A DNA stretch of 64,000 nt. It comes from Gymnopus androsaceus JB14 (Eukaryota; Basidiomycota; Agaricomycetes; Agaricales; Omphalotaceae). Of this stretch, positions 1 through 13,170 are shown one piece after another. The position numbers and the translations under genes were made by a program. Each line of letters starts with the position of its first letter. Position 1 is the first letter of the stretch. The notes beneath the pieces were generated by a model that had not been told where the DNA came from, made no database searches, and saw only the letters and a program-made list of their open reading frames with translations. The stretch spans positions 124,001 through 188,000 of the forward strand of contig ML769396.1 of assembly GCA_009733575.1 (NCBI GenBank), in the 5' to 3' direction.

Positions 1-463
1 TCCATATCTCGAATCATAGTTGTAATGGATCGCAGACAGTCAACTTCAAGACTCGTGTGAAGGCCTGATGGTGCCCACCGAGACTGGACTATATCCACAA
101 CTGCATTATCTTTGCAGTTGAATGATCCTACATTCAAAGTAAGGTAGCGCAATCTCGGCACGAGAGGCGCAGGTTGCTGACGTAGTGAGCTGGTGCGATA
201 GGCATGAAGACTCTATAAATCGCCGTTATCATGACATTATTGTGCGTATCGATGAGGGGTAGGGCTCAGTAGGGTTGGGGATGAAGGAGGAGGTATACGA
301 GCTTGGAATCAAAGAGTGTTGCCCTGAGAATAAAGCACTCTAGCTCTTCTATGGTCGAATAATCATTAATACCCGTTCCAACTTCCATCGAGTCCGGTTT
401 TTGGTTACTTATGCCAGTTTGGAACCTCTCTCGGATGCGACGACCCAAGCTTGCTGCAATCAT
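1..463 (-). CDS. F-box/LRR-type protein, C-terminal part (partial, runs off window)
   Basis: The minus strand encodes a leucine-rich stretch (LVPRLRYLTLNV) followed by a segment with VVDIVQSRW, which resembles the C-terminal end of the large agaricomycete F-box-like family. There the last leucine-rich strand is followed by a conserved D-x-(V/M)-x-SRW motif. The 3' end runs off the left edge. An upstream piece at 266-463 (TIEELECFILRATLF) may be an earlier exon; the exact join is unclear, so gene integrity cannot be judged. The same SRW motif recurs at 27.1-28.8 kb. Assignment rests on pattern memory only; the F-box itself is not visible here. Confidence 0.4.
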
Positions 464-563
464 ATATCACAGCAAGGTTTTAAAAAGTCCGTATTGCTAA
501 TTCGTAGTCCATTTAGTCCTTCGTTTCCGAAGCCTAGTTTACATCCCATTCGTAAAAAGTTCA

Positions 564-3500
564 TTAAGAACTGGGAATAGTCCCATTCAACCTCGCATCT
601 CTCGAGCTTCTCCCCACCGAAAACCCAATTTCCGTTATATCTCCATCAGGTCTCCGCCATCCCTGCTGCACCACATCCCAAATCGATAAATCATACCTCG
701 ACAGCGTGATACTCACACTCTGTGTGTCCCCAGGCATTACTTCAACATTCGTGAACCCCTTCAGCACCGAAGGCGGTTCACCCGCAGAAGGGGGATGGTG
801 GATATATAATTGTGGGTTCTGTAGCCTTGTTCGTTGATAGTTCGAGGATAGATAGAAACATAAGACGTACATCGCCACCATACAAACTTCCAGTGTTAGT
901 TACATCGAATGTAACATTATACGCTGGTCGGTGAAGCCTGGATATAGTCATGAGCACAGATCCGCAATACATGACGCGACCGATAAGCCAACTCACCACA
1001 ACGCTGTACTGCTCCCCTCCTCAATTTTGGTCGCGTTCCCGGCATCCCAGTTCGCCTCATCAGCAACCTGCTCCCCATCACTCTGAGGAATTACAGCGAT
1101 ATTCAGGTTCGAATACTCGAACGTCGTATAGCTCAACCCGAAACCAAACTCGAATCGAGGGGTAATGTTTTTCTATAGGAGGAGTATCAGAGACCGATAA
1201 ACTAAACAGTTTTCCATGATCGCTACTCACAGCATCAAACCACCTATAATCAATGAGTAGCTCTTCCGAATACGTTACATTCAACTCGATGTTATTTGGC
1301 AACGATTCGGTCCCCAAGAAGATGGACGTTGGATAATCGGTCGCGTTCTTTGCAATGGTATACGGAAGATGGCCTGAAGGATTCCAGTCGCCGTAGAGAA
1401 CGTCGGTGATGGCGTTGCCGGCTTCAGTACCAGGTAGACTAGCCCAGAGGACCTGCAAGCAACTGATTTAAAAAAGCGCTTATTCAAGATGGGAGACCAC
1501 TCACGGCGGTAACATTGGGGTGTTCAATCCATGGTTCTAGAATCAACGGGCCAACGCTATGGACGACCACGATCGTGTTATTGTTCTGTGCCGCAACAGC
1601 TAATACCAAATCGTCTCCCCCTTTCCATGCCGTGAGGTTATTCCTAAGTTCATGAATGACATAGGTATACGTACTCAAGCGAACTCACAATGCGACTCAC
1701 CGGTCACCCTGATTATTGTCAACAGTAATGTAATCTTCTCCCGAATCCGAAGCGATGAACACAATGCTGACGCTTTGCTGTATAGCCATGTTCCCCGCTC
1801 GGTCAAGGTTAAAGTCGTCGAAGAGCCATGAGATAGAGGTACGCGAACGACCTTGGCGCGCTCGGTGTTGGATCGCTTCGTAGGGCTAGGGAAACAGAAC
1901 CTGTTAGCCCCCTGAGGCGTGTCGAAACAGTGAAAAGAAGCATACCGAAATGAGATACGTAAAGTTGGCCGTTCTGCCAGCGATACAGTCAAGCCATGTC
2001 GGGCATGAAAAGACTGAGAAAATCCCACTCACCCACTTCCCCACCCCATCGCCAATATTCCCGTGGGCACTCCTCCCTGATCAGAATACTCATTCGGACC
2101 AATATCCGATGGCCCAGCATCACTACCAGCCATAAACAGACTCCTTTCCTTGCCCGTCAACGGTAGAGCTCCATTGACATTCTTCAACAACACCGTCGAC
2201 GCCGCACCCATCTCGCGAACCAACTTGTAGTGGTCTTCTTGAACGTCAACATGCAAGTTGGTTGTTTCGTCCTGGGCGTTGAATGCATTGAAGCTGACCT
2301 GGGGGTAATCGGGAGTGTCTTGACCCAGGAAGTACCATGAGGCTATGATCCGGGTTGCTGGATAGAAACTTGAGTGTGAAGGTTAGGGGTTAAGGAAAAT
2401 AAAAACCATACCCATATCGTCAACGCGAGTTTGCGGGATAGTTCCGTTCAACACATAGTTAGTGAGGTTCTGACCCCAATATGTCGTATGGGAGCCAAGG
2501 GTGATGTCTCCTGCCATAGTCATCTATGCATGAGCAGTGTCAGAACATTATGCACGTCAAGAAGTACAAGTAAGGACTTACATCAAGCCCAGTCACAGCT
2601 GAAATGGTGCTCTCCGTCGCGCCCCAATCTGACATGACGAATCCCTGGAAGCCGAACTCGCGTTTGAGAATGTCGTTCATCATCTTGTCGTTTTCGCAAG
2701 CGTATGTTCCGTTGATCAAGTCTACCAGTGTATCAACATTCCATCCTTATAAGAGAGATAAGAAGGAACGCACTGTAAGAAGCACATCACACTAGCGACA
2801 CCAGCTAGAACGCTCTTCAAGAATGGGTGCGCATAAATCTCATGCTGAGTTCGATCATCCACATTCGAGCTTTCTTGGGTTCGATAATGTTCTTGCTCAC
2901 TGAAAATCATCACGTCGTTAGTAAAACCAACCCACACGTCTAAACAGTTTGAACTAACTTGTTGATAAAATGCTTCGCACAAGCCTGTACACCCGCATTC
3001 TGCAATCCCAGGACAGTCTCATACGCAGTCTCACCAGAAAGGAACGGATCCGCGCCGAAACCCTCCCAGTTCCTACCTCCTTGAGCGTTCCTACCGAGAT
3101 TCATCATCGGTCCGAGAGCAATATTGACTCCTTTGGCAACATGTTCGCGACCCATGAATAGACCTCGTCGGCGCATCAGCTCGCGATTCCATCTATAGAA
3201 AGAGAGAAAGAAAGATGCGGTAAGTAATGTTGGATGATCAGGATGAATGCCAACTTACGTCGAGGCAGAATTAATTCCAGCTGGGAACCCGGTAACGAGA
3301 TCTGCGTCACGCACACCGAGAGGAGAGTCCTACACACGTTGAAAAAAGATCACAAGGATAATGAGCCACAAGCAACAGACGTGCAGACTGTATAATGAAG
3401 CTCACCTCCAAACATAATCCAGGGAAATCTCCAATCTTGCCAATGTTACCCTTCAAGATAAGAGATCAGATCCACATGCCTCTCCAATATACAAAAATAG

Positions 3501-4471
3501 CGGTAGCAAATGCCAGTGCCAACGCCAAAGTTGAAGGGTGAATATTATTGAAATGTTCGACGCACCACACAAAGCCCATTCATCCATCCCACTCCAGTAG
3601 TGATGTTCACTTTTTCATGTAATGTCATGCCGGATACCTGTTTAAGTGAGAGTGATATAGAAAATTAGTTATTTATGACGTTATATTATGTATATTGAGA
3701 TGAGAACAACGAAACGAATGCAGAAGGCAATGTGGAGGGCAGCCAAAGCGCACAAACGAATTTGCATTGCCCCAGATTACAGCATCGGGCACCGTCCCCG
3801 CCAAGAAAAAAAGCGGGGAAGCGATTCCGACAAGCTTCTGAATCACATAAAGGAAAAACACGCGATAGTCGACGCGTGCGGCATAACGCAAAACGCGGCG
3901 AAAACGAGGACACTCACCAAAGCCTCAGCTTTCTGATACGCCGCAGCCCAAGCAGGCTCAAAGTCTGGTACAACAGCAGCACCAGGTGCAGGCGGGTCCG
4001 ATGGGTCCGTCACAGGAACACACCTAGGAACAGGTGTTTCGGAAGGGACGGGGAAAGAAGAGAATGAGTAAGACATTATAGGAATGGTGATTCTGGTTTC
4101 TACTGGCGGCTGGGAAGCCGGATATAGTCGTAATGGGAGCAGTAGTAGTAGAAGTGTTGGCTACTGAGACTTGAAGCCACGGTAGTAGTAGCGGAAACGT
4201 TCGCTACTGAGCTTGAGGCCACGGTAACCGATGCGCTCGAAGACGCTGTCAGAATGATACAACAGATACGCTGGTGGCATTTTGGGTCGCTGTAGACGTC
4301 GCGAAACTAGACGAAGCTGAGGCTGGGGCACCTGAAACTGTAGAAAGTGGGAGAGAGATCGAAGGACTCGAGATAGAAGAAGCGACTGTGAAAGTCGAGT
4401 TGGAGGTCGATTGAGCATGGACCAGCGAAGCAAACGCAGCCGCCAACGAAAGGCGGTTACTAAATCCTCAT
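564..4471 (-). pseudogene. GH3 beta-glucosidase, copy A (frameshifted at the N-terminus)
   Basis: This is a secreted family-3 glycoside hydrolase (beta-glucosidase type) split by many short introns. Recognisable blocks in order are a Ser/Thr-rich N-terminal region, [52 protein letters not shown], whose Asp (bases 2624-2632) is the expected nucleophile, then the alpha/beta sandwich ([10 protein letters not shown]) and the C-terminal FnIII-like domain (FGLSYTTFEYSNL to NGTIPSS). Compared with copy B at 6751-10617, one extra A after the second codon makes codon 4 a TAG stop. A second indel cluster near 4245-4260 breaks the Ser/Thr-rich region. The catalytic part reads well. The copy is therefore probably a pseudogene unless an internal start is used, which would lose the signal peptide. 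The C-terminal FGLSYTTFEYS frame is intact here but broken in copy B. Confidence 0.85.
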
Positions 4472-5550
4472 GGTAGTGGTACGAGTTCAAAGACAAGACC
4501 GAATCGGAGTGAGAACCAGCAGGCTTTTGTATCTGTTTGACAGTGAGATCATGGTGTAATAAATAAGATTTTTTGCTTAATAAGCAGACCTTGATCGTTT
4601 CTGCCAACGACTCCGCGTGCAGGCGCGAGTCCGCTGACCTGTGTAGGCTGGCGAAGCTCCGGCGTTGAACGGTAACTTGACGCGCATGCGGCATCGACAT
4701 CCAAACACAGAGCAGGGTTTTCCTGCATACTCCAAGGTGTAAATCCCATCCCGACCCGAAGGATATCGTTCTTCATCTTGACAATGCTGAAATTCCTCCA
4801 GCTGAGATACAGAGACATGTGCTAGATGTTTCTGGTCAGCTGAAATACTCTCTGCAAATCCCGAGCTCAGAATACATTCTCAATGGCTATAAAAAGCTAT
4901 CTCACCTCATCAAGAAGTTATCTCTCCCGCTGTCCCCTGGCAGCCGGACGTCTGTCCATCGCCCTCCTGACCAAAAATACTTACTCGGTTGCGGAAAGCA
5001 GATATATTCAGGCTTTTAATTTCTGTCAAGTACTACTATTCTGCGACGACAGTGTCGCAAAGAATGCGTATCCGAATGCTTCCTCTATCGGACCGACTAT
5101 ACGCTGAAGTGATAGAGTCCATTGATAAGAACAAGAACTCGAAGGTCATCCGACATTCGACATCCATTTAGTTGCCGGCTCCTATCCATCGGTACAATCA
5201 AGTAACCAAATGCGAAGAAGCATCATAACGTCGTAAAATCTTCCTGGTAGCAAGCTCCACATAGATGACCAACGATGAGGCGAGAACCGAAGTGTAGAGA
5301 GACTCGGAGAAGTCTATAAGCTCTGCTCTATTTTCTGGTAACTCCGAGAAGAATTGAGCAGCGTCGAAGTACGCACGTATTATTGACGAAGCTGAACTTA
5401 GAAGGCAGCTAGTGCGCGAATTTGAGTAATTACGAGGGCAAAATCGATAGTCGTCGTTGTTCAGAGCCAAATCAATCAAAGTTAAAAAGACGCTCAAGAG
5501 GGCCGCTCGGACTTACGCGTCCTCCGCCCGACGCCCCGATTCAATCCGAT
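4472..5550. repeat. 5' flank of GH3 copy A, block-1 copy of the shared intergenic region
   Basis: This stretch matches 10618-11700 and 14962-15560 with scattered differences, including a shared TATAAAAA (4888-4895) and the run AGCTATCTCACCTCATCAA. In the other blocks the region lies between GH3 (-) and the EXPERA-like gene (+). Here similarity stops near 5550, and the EXPERA and ABC genes are absent. No convincing coding sequence was seen. Confidence 0.75.
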
Positions 5551-6700
5551 CATCAATCAGTCACTGGCCATGGTTGACCTTCCGTGGCATTGAAAATCCT
5601 GGATAATTCTGCTAGGCAACCTCCTGACCTGGCGACATCCCTTCAAAATGCGCAAACAGATCTTGCGGTCTCCGGTCACTCCGTGAACCTTCCGGATAGT
5701 GCCCAATAATCTTGCTACCCTTGACATCACCAGCGGCGACCACAACTCCTCATATAGGACTCTCGGCTCTGGTCTGCTTGGACCAGCGCGACTTTATTTT
5801 TCTATCGAGAATGGCCCAGCCGTTTCCAATGCATTCGGAAACACTTGTAACCCAGATGTACGCTCAACAATCCTGCAAATGCAACGAGCTGGTTCTTCAC
5901 ATTCTTCACTTGAACAGTCGCATCGTCAGTAGTCACTGCCGCCACCTGTCATTGAATGGAATTGAGAAACCAATTACTTGCCACTCAAAGGATGCTGAAG
6001 GTTCTCCAGAGATAACGTGCTTGCACACGAATGCTCTGGAACCGCGTTCAGCACTTGGACCATGCGCGTAATAGACCTTCCTTCCTTCCTAGATCTGTGT
6101 GGTAGCCGGATGAAAGCGCAGGCGGCTAAATCTCAACACCTATTCGTTTGCACTTGCGTTTCCACATCAAGGCTCACCGAATGAGTTATAACTCGTTCTT
6201 GCGCTCAACATGATCCTGTTAATGGACTCGCGCTGCCATGCACATCTCTGAATCATGTCCAGCAAGCCAGATATGCTCCTCATAGAAGAGATCCTCACTC
6301 TGAATCCTTGCAAGACCCCTCAGATCTCACATCCGAGTTGTGCGGCAGTGCGCTGGGAGGTGCTAGTGACAAAGCCATGGTGGTGCCGGTGTAGCGGTCA
6401 CCGTTACTCCGTAATTTTTGGGTTATTGAAGGGTTGTTGCGGGCAAGGGGTTGCCCAGTAGAATTATCCGAATATCCTAAATTATTTCTGAATCTATGCT
6501 CGTATGGCCATTCTCCGATTTGTTCTGTGTTGATCCTGCGGGAGCACGTTCGGAGAACCAATTGGCTCTTGATAAGTCTCCTACAAGTGGAACATTTTAC
6601 TCAATATCTATAGATTACATTAAGTTCAATCATGAGCTTTCAAAAAGTTTTTAACAAGTCGTAAGATTTATAAGTACATGTTTACACCCTGTGTTTGTTC
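5551..6700. other. Unique spacer between duplication blocks, no supported gene
   Basis: This roughly 1.15-kb stretch is not shared with the other blocks and separates block 1 from the 3' flank of GH3 copy B. Short open frames exist on both strands, but none shows a family motif or a convincing exon-intron pattern. It occupies the place where EXPERA and ABC sit in blocks 2 and 3, so it may be replacement or deletion debris. Confidence 0.5.
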
Positions 6701-6750
6701 GTCCTTTATTTCCGAAGCCTAGTTTACATCGCATATTCGTAAAAAGTTCA

Positions 6751-9700
6751 TTAAGAACTGGGAATAGTCCCATTCAACCTCGCATCTCTCGAACTTCTCC
6801 CCACCGAAAACCCAATTTCCGTTATATCTCCATCAGGTCTCCGCCATCCCTGCTGCACCACATCCCAAATTGATAAATCATGCCTCGACAGCGTGATACT
6901 CACGCTCTGCGTCTCCCCAGGCATCACTGCAACATTCGTGAACCCCTTCAGCACCGAAGGCGGTTCACCCGCAGAAGGAGGATGGTGGATGTATAATTGT
7001 GGGTTCTGTAGCATTGTCCATTAACAGTTCGAAGATAGATAGAAACATAAGACGTACATCGCCACCATACAAACTTCCAGTGTTAGTCACATCGAATGTA
7101 ACATTATACGCTGGTCGGTGAAGCCTGGATATAATCATGAGCACAGATCCGCAATACATGACGCGACCGTTAAGCCAACTCACCACAACGCTGTACTGCT
7201 CCCCTCCTCAATTTTGGTCGCGTTCCCGGCATCCCAGTTCGCCTCATCAGCAACCTGCTCCCCATCACTCTGAGGAATTACAGCGATATTCAGGTTCGAA
7301 TACTCGAACGTCTGTATAGCTCAACCCGAAACCAAACTCGAATCGAGGGGTAATGTTTTTCTATAGGAGGAGTATCAGAGACCGATAAACTAAACAGTTT
7401 TCCATGATCGCTACTCACAGCATCAAACCACCTATAATCAATGAGTAGCTCTTCTGAATACGTTACGTTCAACTCGATGTTATCTGGCAACGATTCGGTC
7501 CCCAGGAAGATGGACGTTGGATAATCGGTCGCGTTCTTTGCAATAGTATACGGAAGATGGCCTGAAGGATTCCAGTCGCCGTAGAGAACGTCGGTGATGG
7601 CGTTGCCGGCTTCAGTACCAGGTAGACTAGCCCAGAGGACCTGCAAGAAACTGATTTAAAAAAAGCGCTTATTCGAGATGTGAGAGACCACTCACAGCGG
7701 TAACATTGGGGTGTTCAATCCACGGTTCTAGAATCAACGGACCAACGCTATGGACGACCACGATCGTGTTATTGTTCTGTGCCGCAACAGCTAATACCAA
7801 ATCATCTCCCCCTTTCCATGCCGTGAGGTTATTCCTACGTTCATAAATAACATGACTCAAGCGAACTCACAATTCGTACTCACCGGTCACCCTGATTACC
7901 GTCAGGAGCAGGAGGCAGAGGAACAGTGATGTAATCTTCTCCCGAATCCGAAGCAATAAACACAATGCAGGCGCTTTGCTGTATAGCCATGTTCCCCGCT
8001 CGGTCAAGGTTAAAGTCGTCGAAGAGCCATGAGATGGAGGTACGCGAAAGGCCTTGGCGCGCTCGGTGTTGGATCGCTTCATAGGGCTAGAGAATCAGAA
8101 TCAGTTAGCCCCCGAAACTTCGCAAAACAGTGAAGAGAAGCATACCGAAATGAGATACGTAAAGTTGGCCGTTCTACCAGTGATACCGTTAGGTCATGTC
8201 GGGCATAAAAAGAACGATAAAAATCCCACTCACCCACTTCCCCATCCCATCGCCAAAATTCCCGTGGGCACTCCTCCCTGATCAGAATACTCATTCGGAC
8301 CAATATCCGATGGTCCAGCATCACTACCAGCCATAAACAGACTCCTTTCCTTGCCCGTCAACGGCAGAGCTCCATTGACATTCTTCAACAACACTGTTGA
8401 CGCCGCACCCATCTCGCGAACCAACGTGTAGTGGTCTTCTTGAACGTCAATATGCAAGTTGGTTGTTTCGTCCTGGGCGTTGAATGCATTGAAGCTGACC
8501 TGGGGGTAGTCGGGAGTGTCTTGACCCAGGAAGTACCATGAGGCTATGATCCGGGTTGCTGAATAGAAACTTGAGTGCGAAGTGGAGGAGAGAAGAAAAT
8601 AAAAACCATACCCATATCATCAACGCGAGCTTCCGTTATCGTTCCATTCAACACATAGTCAGTGAGGTTTTGTCCCCAATATGTCGTATGGGAGCCCAGG
8701 GTGATGTCTCCTGGCATGGTCATCTATGCATGAACAGTGTAAGAACGCTATGCACGTCCAGGAGTACAAGTAAGGACTTACATCAAGCCCAGTCACAGCT
8801 GAAATGGTGCTTTCCGTCGCCCACCAATCCGACATGACGAATCCTTGGAAGCCAAACTCGCGTTTGAGAATGTCGTTCATCATCTTGTCGTTTTCACAAG
8901 CGTATGTTCCGTTGATCAAGTCTACCAGTGTATCAACATTCCATCCTTATAAGAGAGATAAGAAGGAACGCACTGTAAGAACACATCACACTAGCGACAC
9001 CAGCTAGAACACTCTTCAAGAATGGGTGCGCATAAATCTCATGCTGAGTTCGATCATCCACATTCGAGCTTTCTTGGGTCCGATAATGTTCTTGCTCGCT
9101 GAAAATCATCATGTCGTTAGTCAAAAACCAAACCCACATGTCTGACTGAACTCACTTGTTAATAAAATGCTTTGCACAAGCCTGTACACCCGCATTCTGT
9201 AAACCCAGGACAGTCTCATACGCAGCCTCTCCAGCAAGGAATGGATCCGCGCCGAAACCTTCCCAGTTCCTACCTCCTTGAGCGTTCCTACCGAGATTCA
9301 TCATCGGTCCGAGAGCAACATTGACTCCTTTGGCGACGTGTTCGCGACCCATGAATAGACCTCGTCGGCGCATCAGCTCGCGATTCCATCTATAGAAAGA
9401 GAGGAAGAAAGATTCGGTAAGTAACGTTGAATGATCAATAAGACATGAAAGGATGGATGCCAACTTACGTCGACGCAGAATTAATTCCAGCTGGGAACCC
9501 GGTAACGAAGTCTGCGTCACGCACACCGAGAGGAGAGTCCTATACATATTGAAAAAAAAAAGAAGAAAAAAATCGCAAGAATACTGAGCCACAAGCAACA
9601 GGCATGAAGACTGAATAGGTGAAGCTCACCTCCAAACATAATCCAGGGAAATCTCCAACTTTGCCAGTATTACCCTTAAAGATAAAGGAGATCAGATCCA

Positions 9701-10617
9701 CATGCCTCTCCAATATCCAAAGAAAAAAAGTGCTAGCAAATGCCAGTGCAAAGGGTGAATATTGAAGCATTCAACGCACCACACAAAGCCCATTCTGCCA
9801 TCCCACTCCAGTAGAGATGTTCACTTTTTCATGCAATGCCATGCCGGATATCTGTTGAAGTGGTGAGTGATATAAGAAATTAGTTATTTTACGACGTCGC
9901 ATTATATTTAGATGAGAACGGAATGAATGTGGAGGGCAGCTAGCCAAAGCGCAATGAACTTGTCTTTGGGATGATTACCAGCGTGCAGCATAACGCAAAA
10001 CGCGGAGCGAAGACGAGGACACTCACCAAAGCCTCAGCTTTCTGATACGCCGCAGCCCAAGCGGCTTCAAAGTCCGGTACAACAGCAGCACCAGGTGGAG
10101 GAGGGTCCGATGGGTCCGTCACAGGGAACACACCAGGAACAGGTGTTTCAGAAGGGACGGGGAAAGAAGAAAATGGGTAAGACATTATGGGAACGGTGAT
10201 TCTGGTTTCTACGGCGGCTGGGAAGCCGGATAAAGTCGTAATAGGAGTAGTAGTAGTAGAGGAAGTGTTGGCTACTGAGCTTGAGGCCACGGTAGTAGAA
10301 GCGGAAACGTTCGCTATTGAGCTTGAGGCCACGGTAGTAGCGGAAATGTTCGCTACTGAGCTTGAGGCCACGGTGACCGATGCGCTCGAAGACGCGACAG
10401 ATGATACAACAGATACGCTGGTGGCATTTTGGGTCGCTGTAGACGCCGCGGAACTAGACGAAGCTGAGGCTGGGACACCTGAAACTGTAGAAAGTGGGAG
10501 AGAGGTCGAAGGATTCGAGATAGATGAAGAAACTGTGAAAGTCGAGTTGGAGGTCGACTGGGCATGGACCAGCGAAGCAAACGCAGCCGCCAACGAAAGG
10601 CGGTTACTAAACCTCAT
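6751..10617 (-). CDS. GH3 beta-glucosidase, copy B (best copy; one frame break near the C-terminus)
   Basis: This gene encodes a secreted family-3 beta-glucosidase-type enzyme, which would release terminal glucose from beta-glucosides outside the cell. It starts with [20 protein letters not shown], a good signal peptide, then a Ser/Thr/Val-rich region with repeated VASSS(V/I)AN units, then [17 protein letters not shown] leading into the catalytic barrel. Motifs in order are [25 protein letters not shown] and SDWWATES, with the expected nucleophile Asp in SDW at 8824-8832, then [22 protein letters not shown] and the FnIII-like end NGTIPSS. About a dozen short introns interrupt it. Relative to copy A there is one extra base at about 7311-7314, inside the codons for FGLSYTTFEYS, which would truncate the FnIII-like domain. 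This could be real damage or an assembly indel. It is divergent from the EXPERA-like gene. Confidence 0.85.
10256..10382 (-). repeat. Coding minisatellite in the Ser/Thr-rich region of GH3 copy B
   Basis: Three near-identical units of about 54-60 bp, each with the core GCTTGAGGCCACGG, encode repeated VASSS(V/I)AN-type segments. The corresponding place in copy A (about 4155-4225) has two units, so unit number differs between duplicates, as expected for slippage in a linker. Confidence 0.75.
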
Positions 10618-11826
10618 GGTAGTGGTACGAACTCAAAGACAAGACCGAATCGGAGTGAGAACCAGCAGGCTTTTGTATCTGTTCGACAAAGATAAATAAG
10701 ATTTTTGGCTTGGCAAGCGCATCTTGATAGTTTCTGCCAACGACTCCGCGTGCAGGTGCGAGTCCGCTGACCTGTGTAGGCTGGGGCTGGAGAAGCTCCG
10801 GCGTTGACAGTAACTTGACGTGCATGCGGCATCGACATATAAACATAGAGCAGTGTTTTCTGCATATTCCAAAGTGTAAATCCCATCCCGACCGAAGATA
10901 TCGTTCTTCATCTTGACAATGTTGAAATTCCTCCAGTTGAGACATGTAGGGACATGTGCTCAATGTTTCTGGTCAGCTGGAACGCTCTATGCAAGTCCCG
11001 AGCTCAGAATACATTCTTAATGGTTATAAAAAGCTATCTCACCTCATCAAGAAGTCATCTCTCCCGCTGTCCCCTGGCAGCCGGACGTCTTCCATCGTCC
11101 TCCTGACCAAAGATACTTCTCGGTTGCGGAAAGTAGATATATTCAGGCTTCTAATCTCGGTCAAGACCATTATTCTGCACGACAGTGTCGCAAAGAATGC
11201 GTATCCGAATGCTTCCTCTATCGGACCGACTATACACTGAAGTGATAGAGTCCATTGATAAGAACAAGAACTCGAAGGTCATCCATTCGACATCAATTTA
11301 GTCGCCGGCTCCTATCCATCGGTACGCAGATAGTGGAAGGAAGCATTGTAACGTCGTAGAAATCTTCCTGGATAGAAAAGTTCCGCATAGATGACCAACG
11401 ATGAGGCCGAAGTGTAGAGAGTCTCGGGGGAGTCTATAAGCTCTGCTCTATTTTTTGATAATTCCGAGAAGAATTGAAGTAGTGGTGATTGAGCGTTCAT
11501 AATGGTATGTACCATGGCCTGGATTCTACGACCGAAGTATGTACGCACCGCATTATTATTGTCGGAGCTTAAACAGCTACTTAGTGACGCGAGCGAGTAA
11601 TTACAAGGGCACAATCTGCACAATCGAGTCGAGGGTTGAGTCGATGTCAGAGATAAAAAGACGCTCAAGAGGGATGTGGCACGTGTCCTACGCCCGACAT
11701 GCCGATCAATTTTGAATCAGAGGTTACTTCTCACTGTCGGTGTTGTTGATTGTTCGTTCTTCTGTTCTCTCACTACCAAATCTTCGCGAGACTTGAATAC
11801 CGACTCCTCATCTTAACAAGGACAAA
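10618..11826. promoter_or_regulatory. Divergent intergenic region between GH3 copy B and EXPERA-like copy 1
   Basis: The GH3 gene (-) and the EXPERA-like gene (+) face away from each other across about 1.2 kb that is largely conserved in all three blocks. It contains TATAAAAA at 11025-11032. Shared regulation is inferred only from the divergent layout; no known binding site was identified. No convincing gene lies inside. Confidence 0.4.
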
Positions 11827-12776
11827 ATGGCTGTCAAAACGTATACCTGGATATCCCTTTGGTTTCTTATAACTACTCCTGTAAGTAAGGCTTCAAGTTC
11901 CCGCCTTATAATTATTAATTTGTTCCAATATTTTAGGTCATTATGTGGGATGTAGGTTACTGCTTTATGAGGTAGGTTTTGGACTTCATTCTTGGAGAGA
12001 ATTTATGCGCTGAATACATAACTGGAATCTTTGCCAGACCACGGTCTATGGTCGTAAGTCCTGCGTAACGATGGCGATGTACTGTATTCACATTCACCCG
12101 GTCTATGCTAACAGGGAGGAGACTTGCATTGGATTTGGGAGCCGTACGCGATTTACCAAAATGTGCGTTCATATCCTATAGTATTTTATTTGCTCTCTGC
12201 TAACACGTTGCGCAGGTTGACCTTGTAAGATTAGCCCAATCCCATTCCATTTCCGGCTAAACCTGATGCTCCCTTTTTGCTAGGTCTATGGAATCCCAGC
12301 CTTGACTGCAGGAAATGGCTTCACCAATGCTCAATGTGCGTAACTTTACTGAGAAGTACACGTAAATAATAGTAAACTCGCCCACATAGCCCTCATGAAT
12401 GTTATTGAAACTCTCCTCAACGTCATCTACCTCTACCTCGCGCACGTCTCCGCCTGGCCTCCCGCAACCCTCATCGGGTTCACCTCTGCAGCGCTCACTC
12501 TAGCCAAGACCGTGTTGTACTGGGCACAAGAATATTATTGCAACTTTTGCGCGACTGGGCAGAATGATGCTTATACGATGCTTGTTTATTGGGTTATTCC
12601 AAATGGGTGAGTGGAATACACGTTTTAAGCTGTCTTCAGGTCGCTGATCTGCCTGGCGTAGATTCTGGATCGTCGTACCAGCAATCATCGTGTATGTCCT
12701 CGGCAACGACCTTTGCGCACAGCTCACGTTCGCAGATAAAGCGGCTCGGGCTATTACTGCTGATAAAAAGCGGTAA
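11827..12776 (+). CDS. EXPERA-like small polytopic membrane protein, copy 1
   Basis: The gene starts at ATG in an AAAATGG context and splices through several short introns in frame: MAVKTYTWISLWFLITTP, then MWDVGYCFMRPRSMVGGD, LHWIWEPYAIYQN, VYGIPALTAGNGFTNAQ, LMNVIETLLNVIYLYLAHV, ALTLAKTVLYWAQEYYC, YTMLVYWVIPNG and FWIVVPAIIVYVLGNDLC, ending ADKKR. The product is about 185 residues with four likely membrane spans. Spacing of charged and aromatic residues around the spans recalls the EXPERA domain (emopamil-binding protein, TMEM97 and TM6SF families: sterol isomerase or lipid binding), but this is resemblance from memory. All splice sites look normal in this copy, including the donor that is lost in copy 2. 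It is divergent from GH3 copy B and followed by the truncated ABC copy. Confidence 0.65.
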
Positions 12777-13170
12777 ATCGACACAAGCGCGCGCCGCGTT
12801 CTGATTCTCAGCGCTTTGTCTCGTTGCTGCTGTCCATGAATCTCAGTGTTGCGTCCAGGCTTCGAGAATGTCGGAGTCAGATGCCCGGTAGACTCGGATG
12901 GAAGGAAATTTCCGAATGAATGATCTGCTGAATGTATGTTTGTGATTATCCCAGAGGTGTTGTGTACCTCAAATATAACTAACTTATGATAATGATGAGA
13001 TGAAACTTTATGTTGGTCATCTATTTTGGAACTTTGCTCTTGCTTGACAGTCCTCGTTCTTGAATAAAGTTATCAACAGTCAACTTCAATGTGTGCACTT
13101 TGTATGTGTGGAGCCATGTCCTATATAGTCCAACATTTCCGTGAAGGTCTCAGCCAGATTCATGTTGGCC

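Noticed and set aside
4161..4700. 179-codon minus-strand open frame near the GH3 copy A start
   Set aside because: It is a wrong-frame reading through the damaged Ser/Thr-rich region; copy B shows the real frame.
10187..10699. 170-codon plus-strand open frame rich in Val/Glu/Thr
   Set aside because: It is antisense to the Ser/Thr-rich repeat region of GH3 copy B; its composition is the mirror of that repeat.
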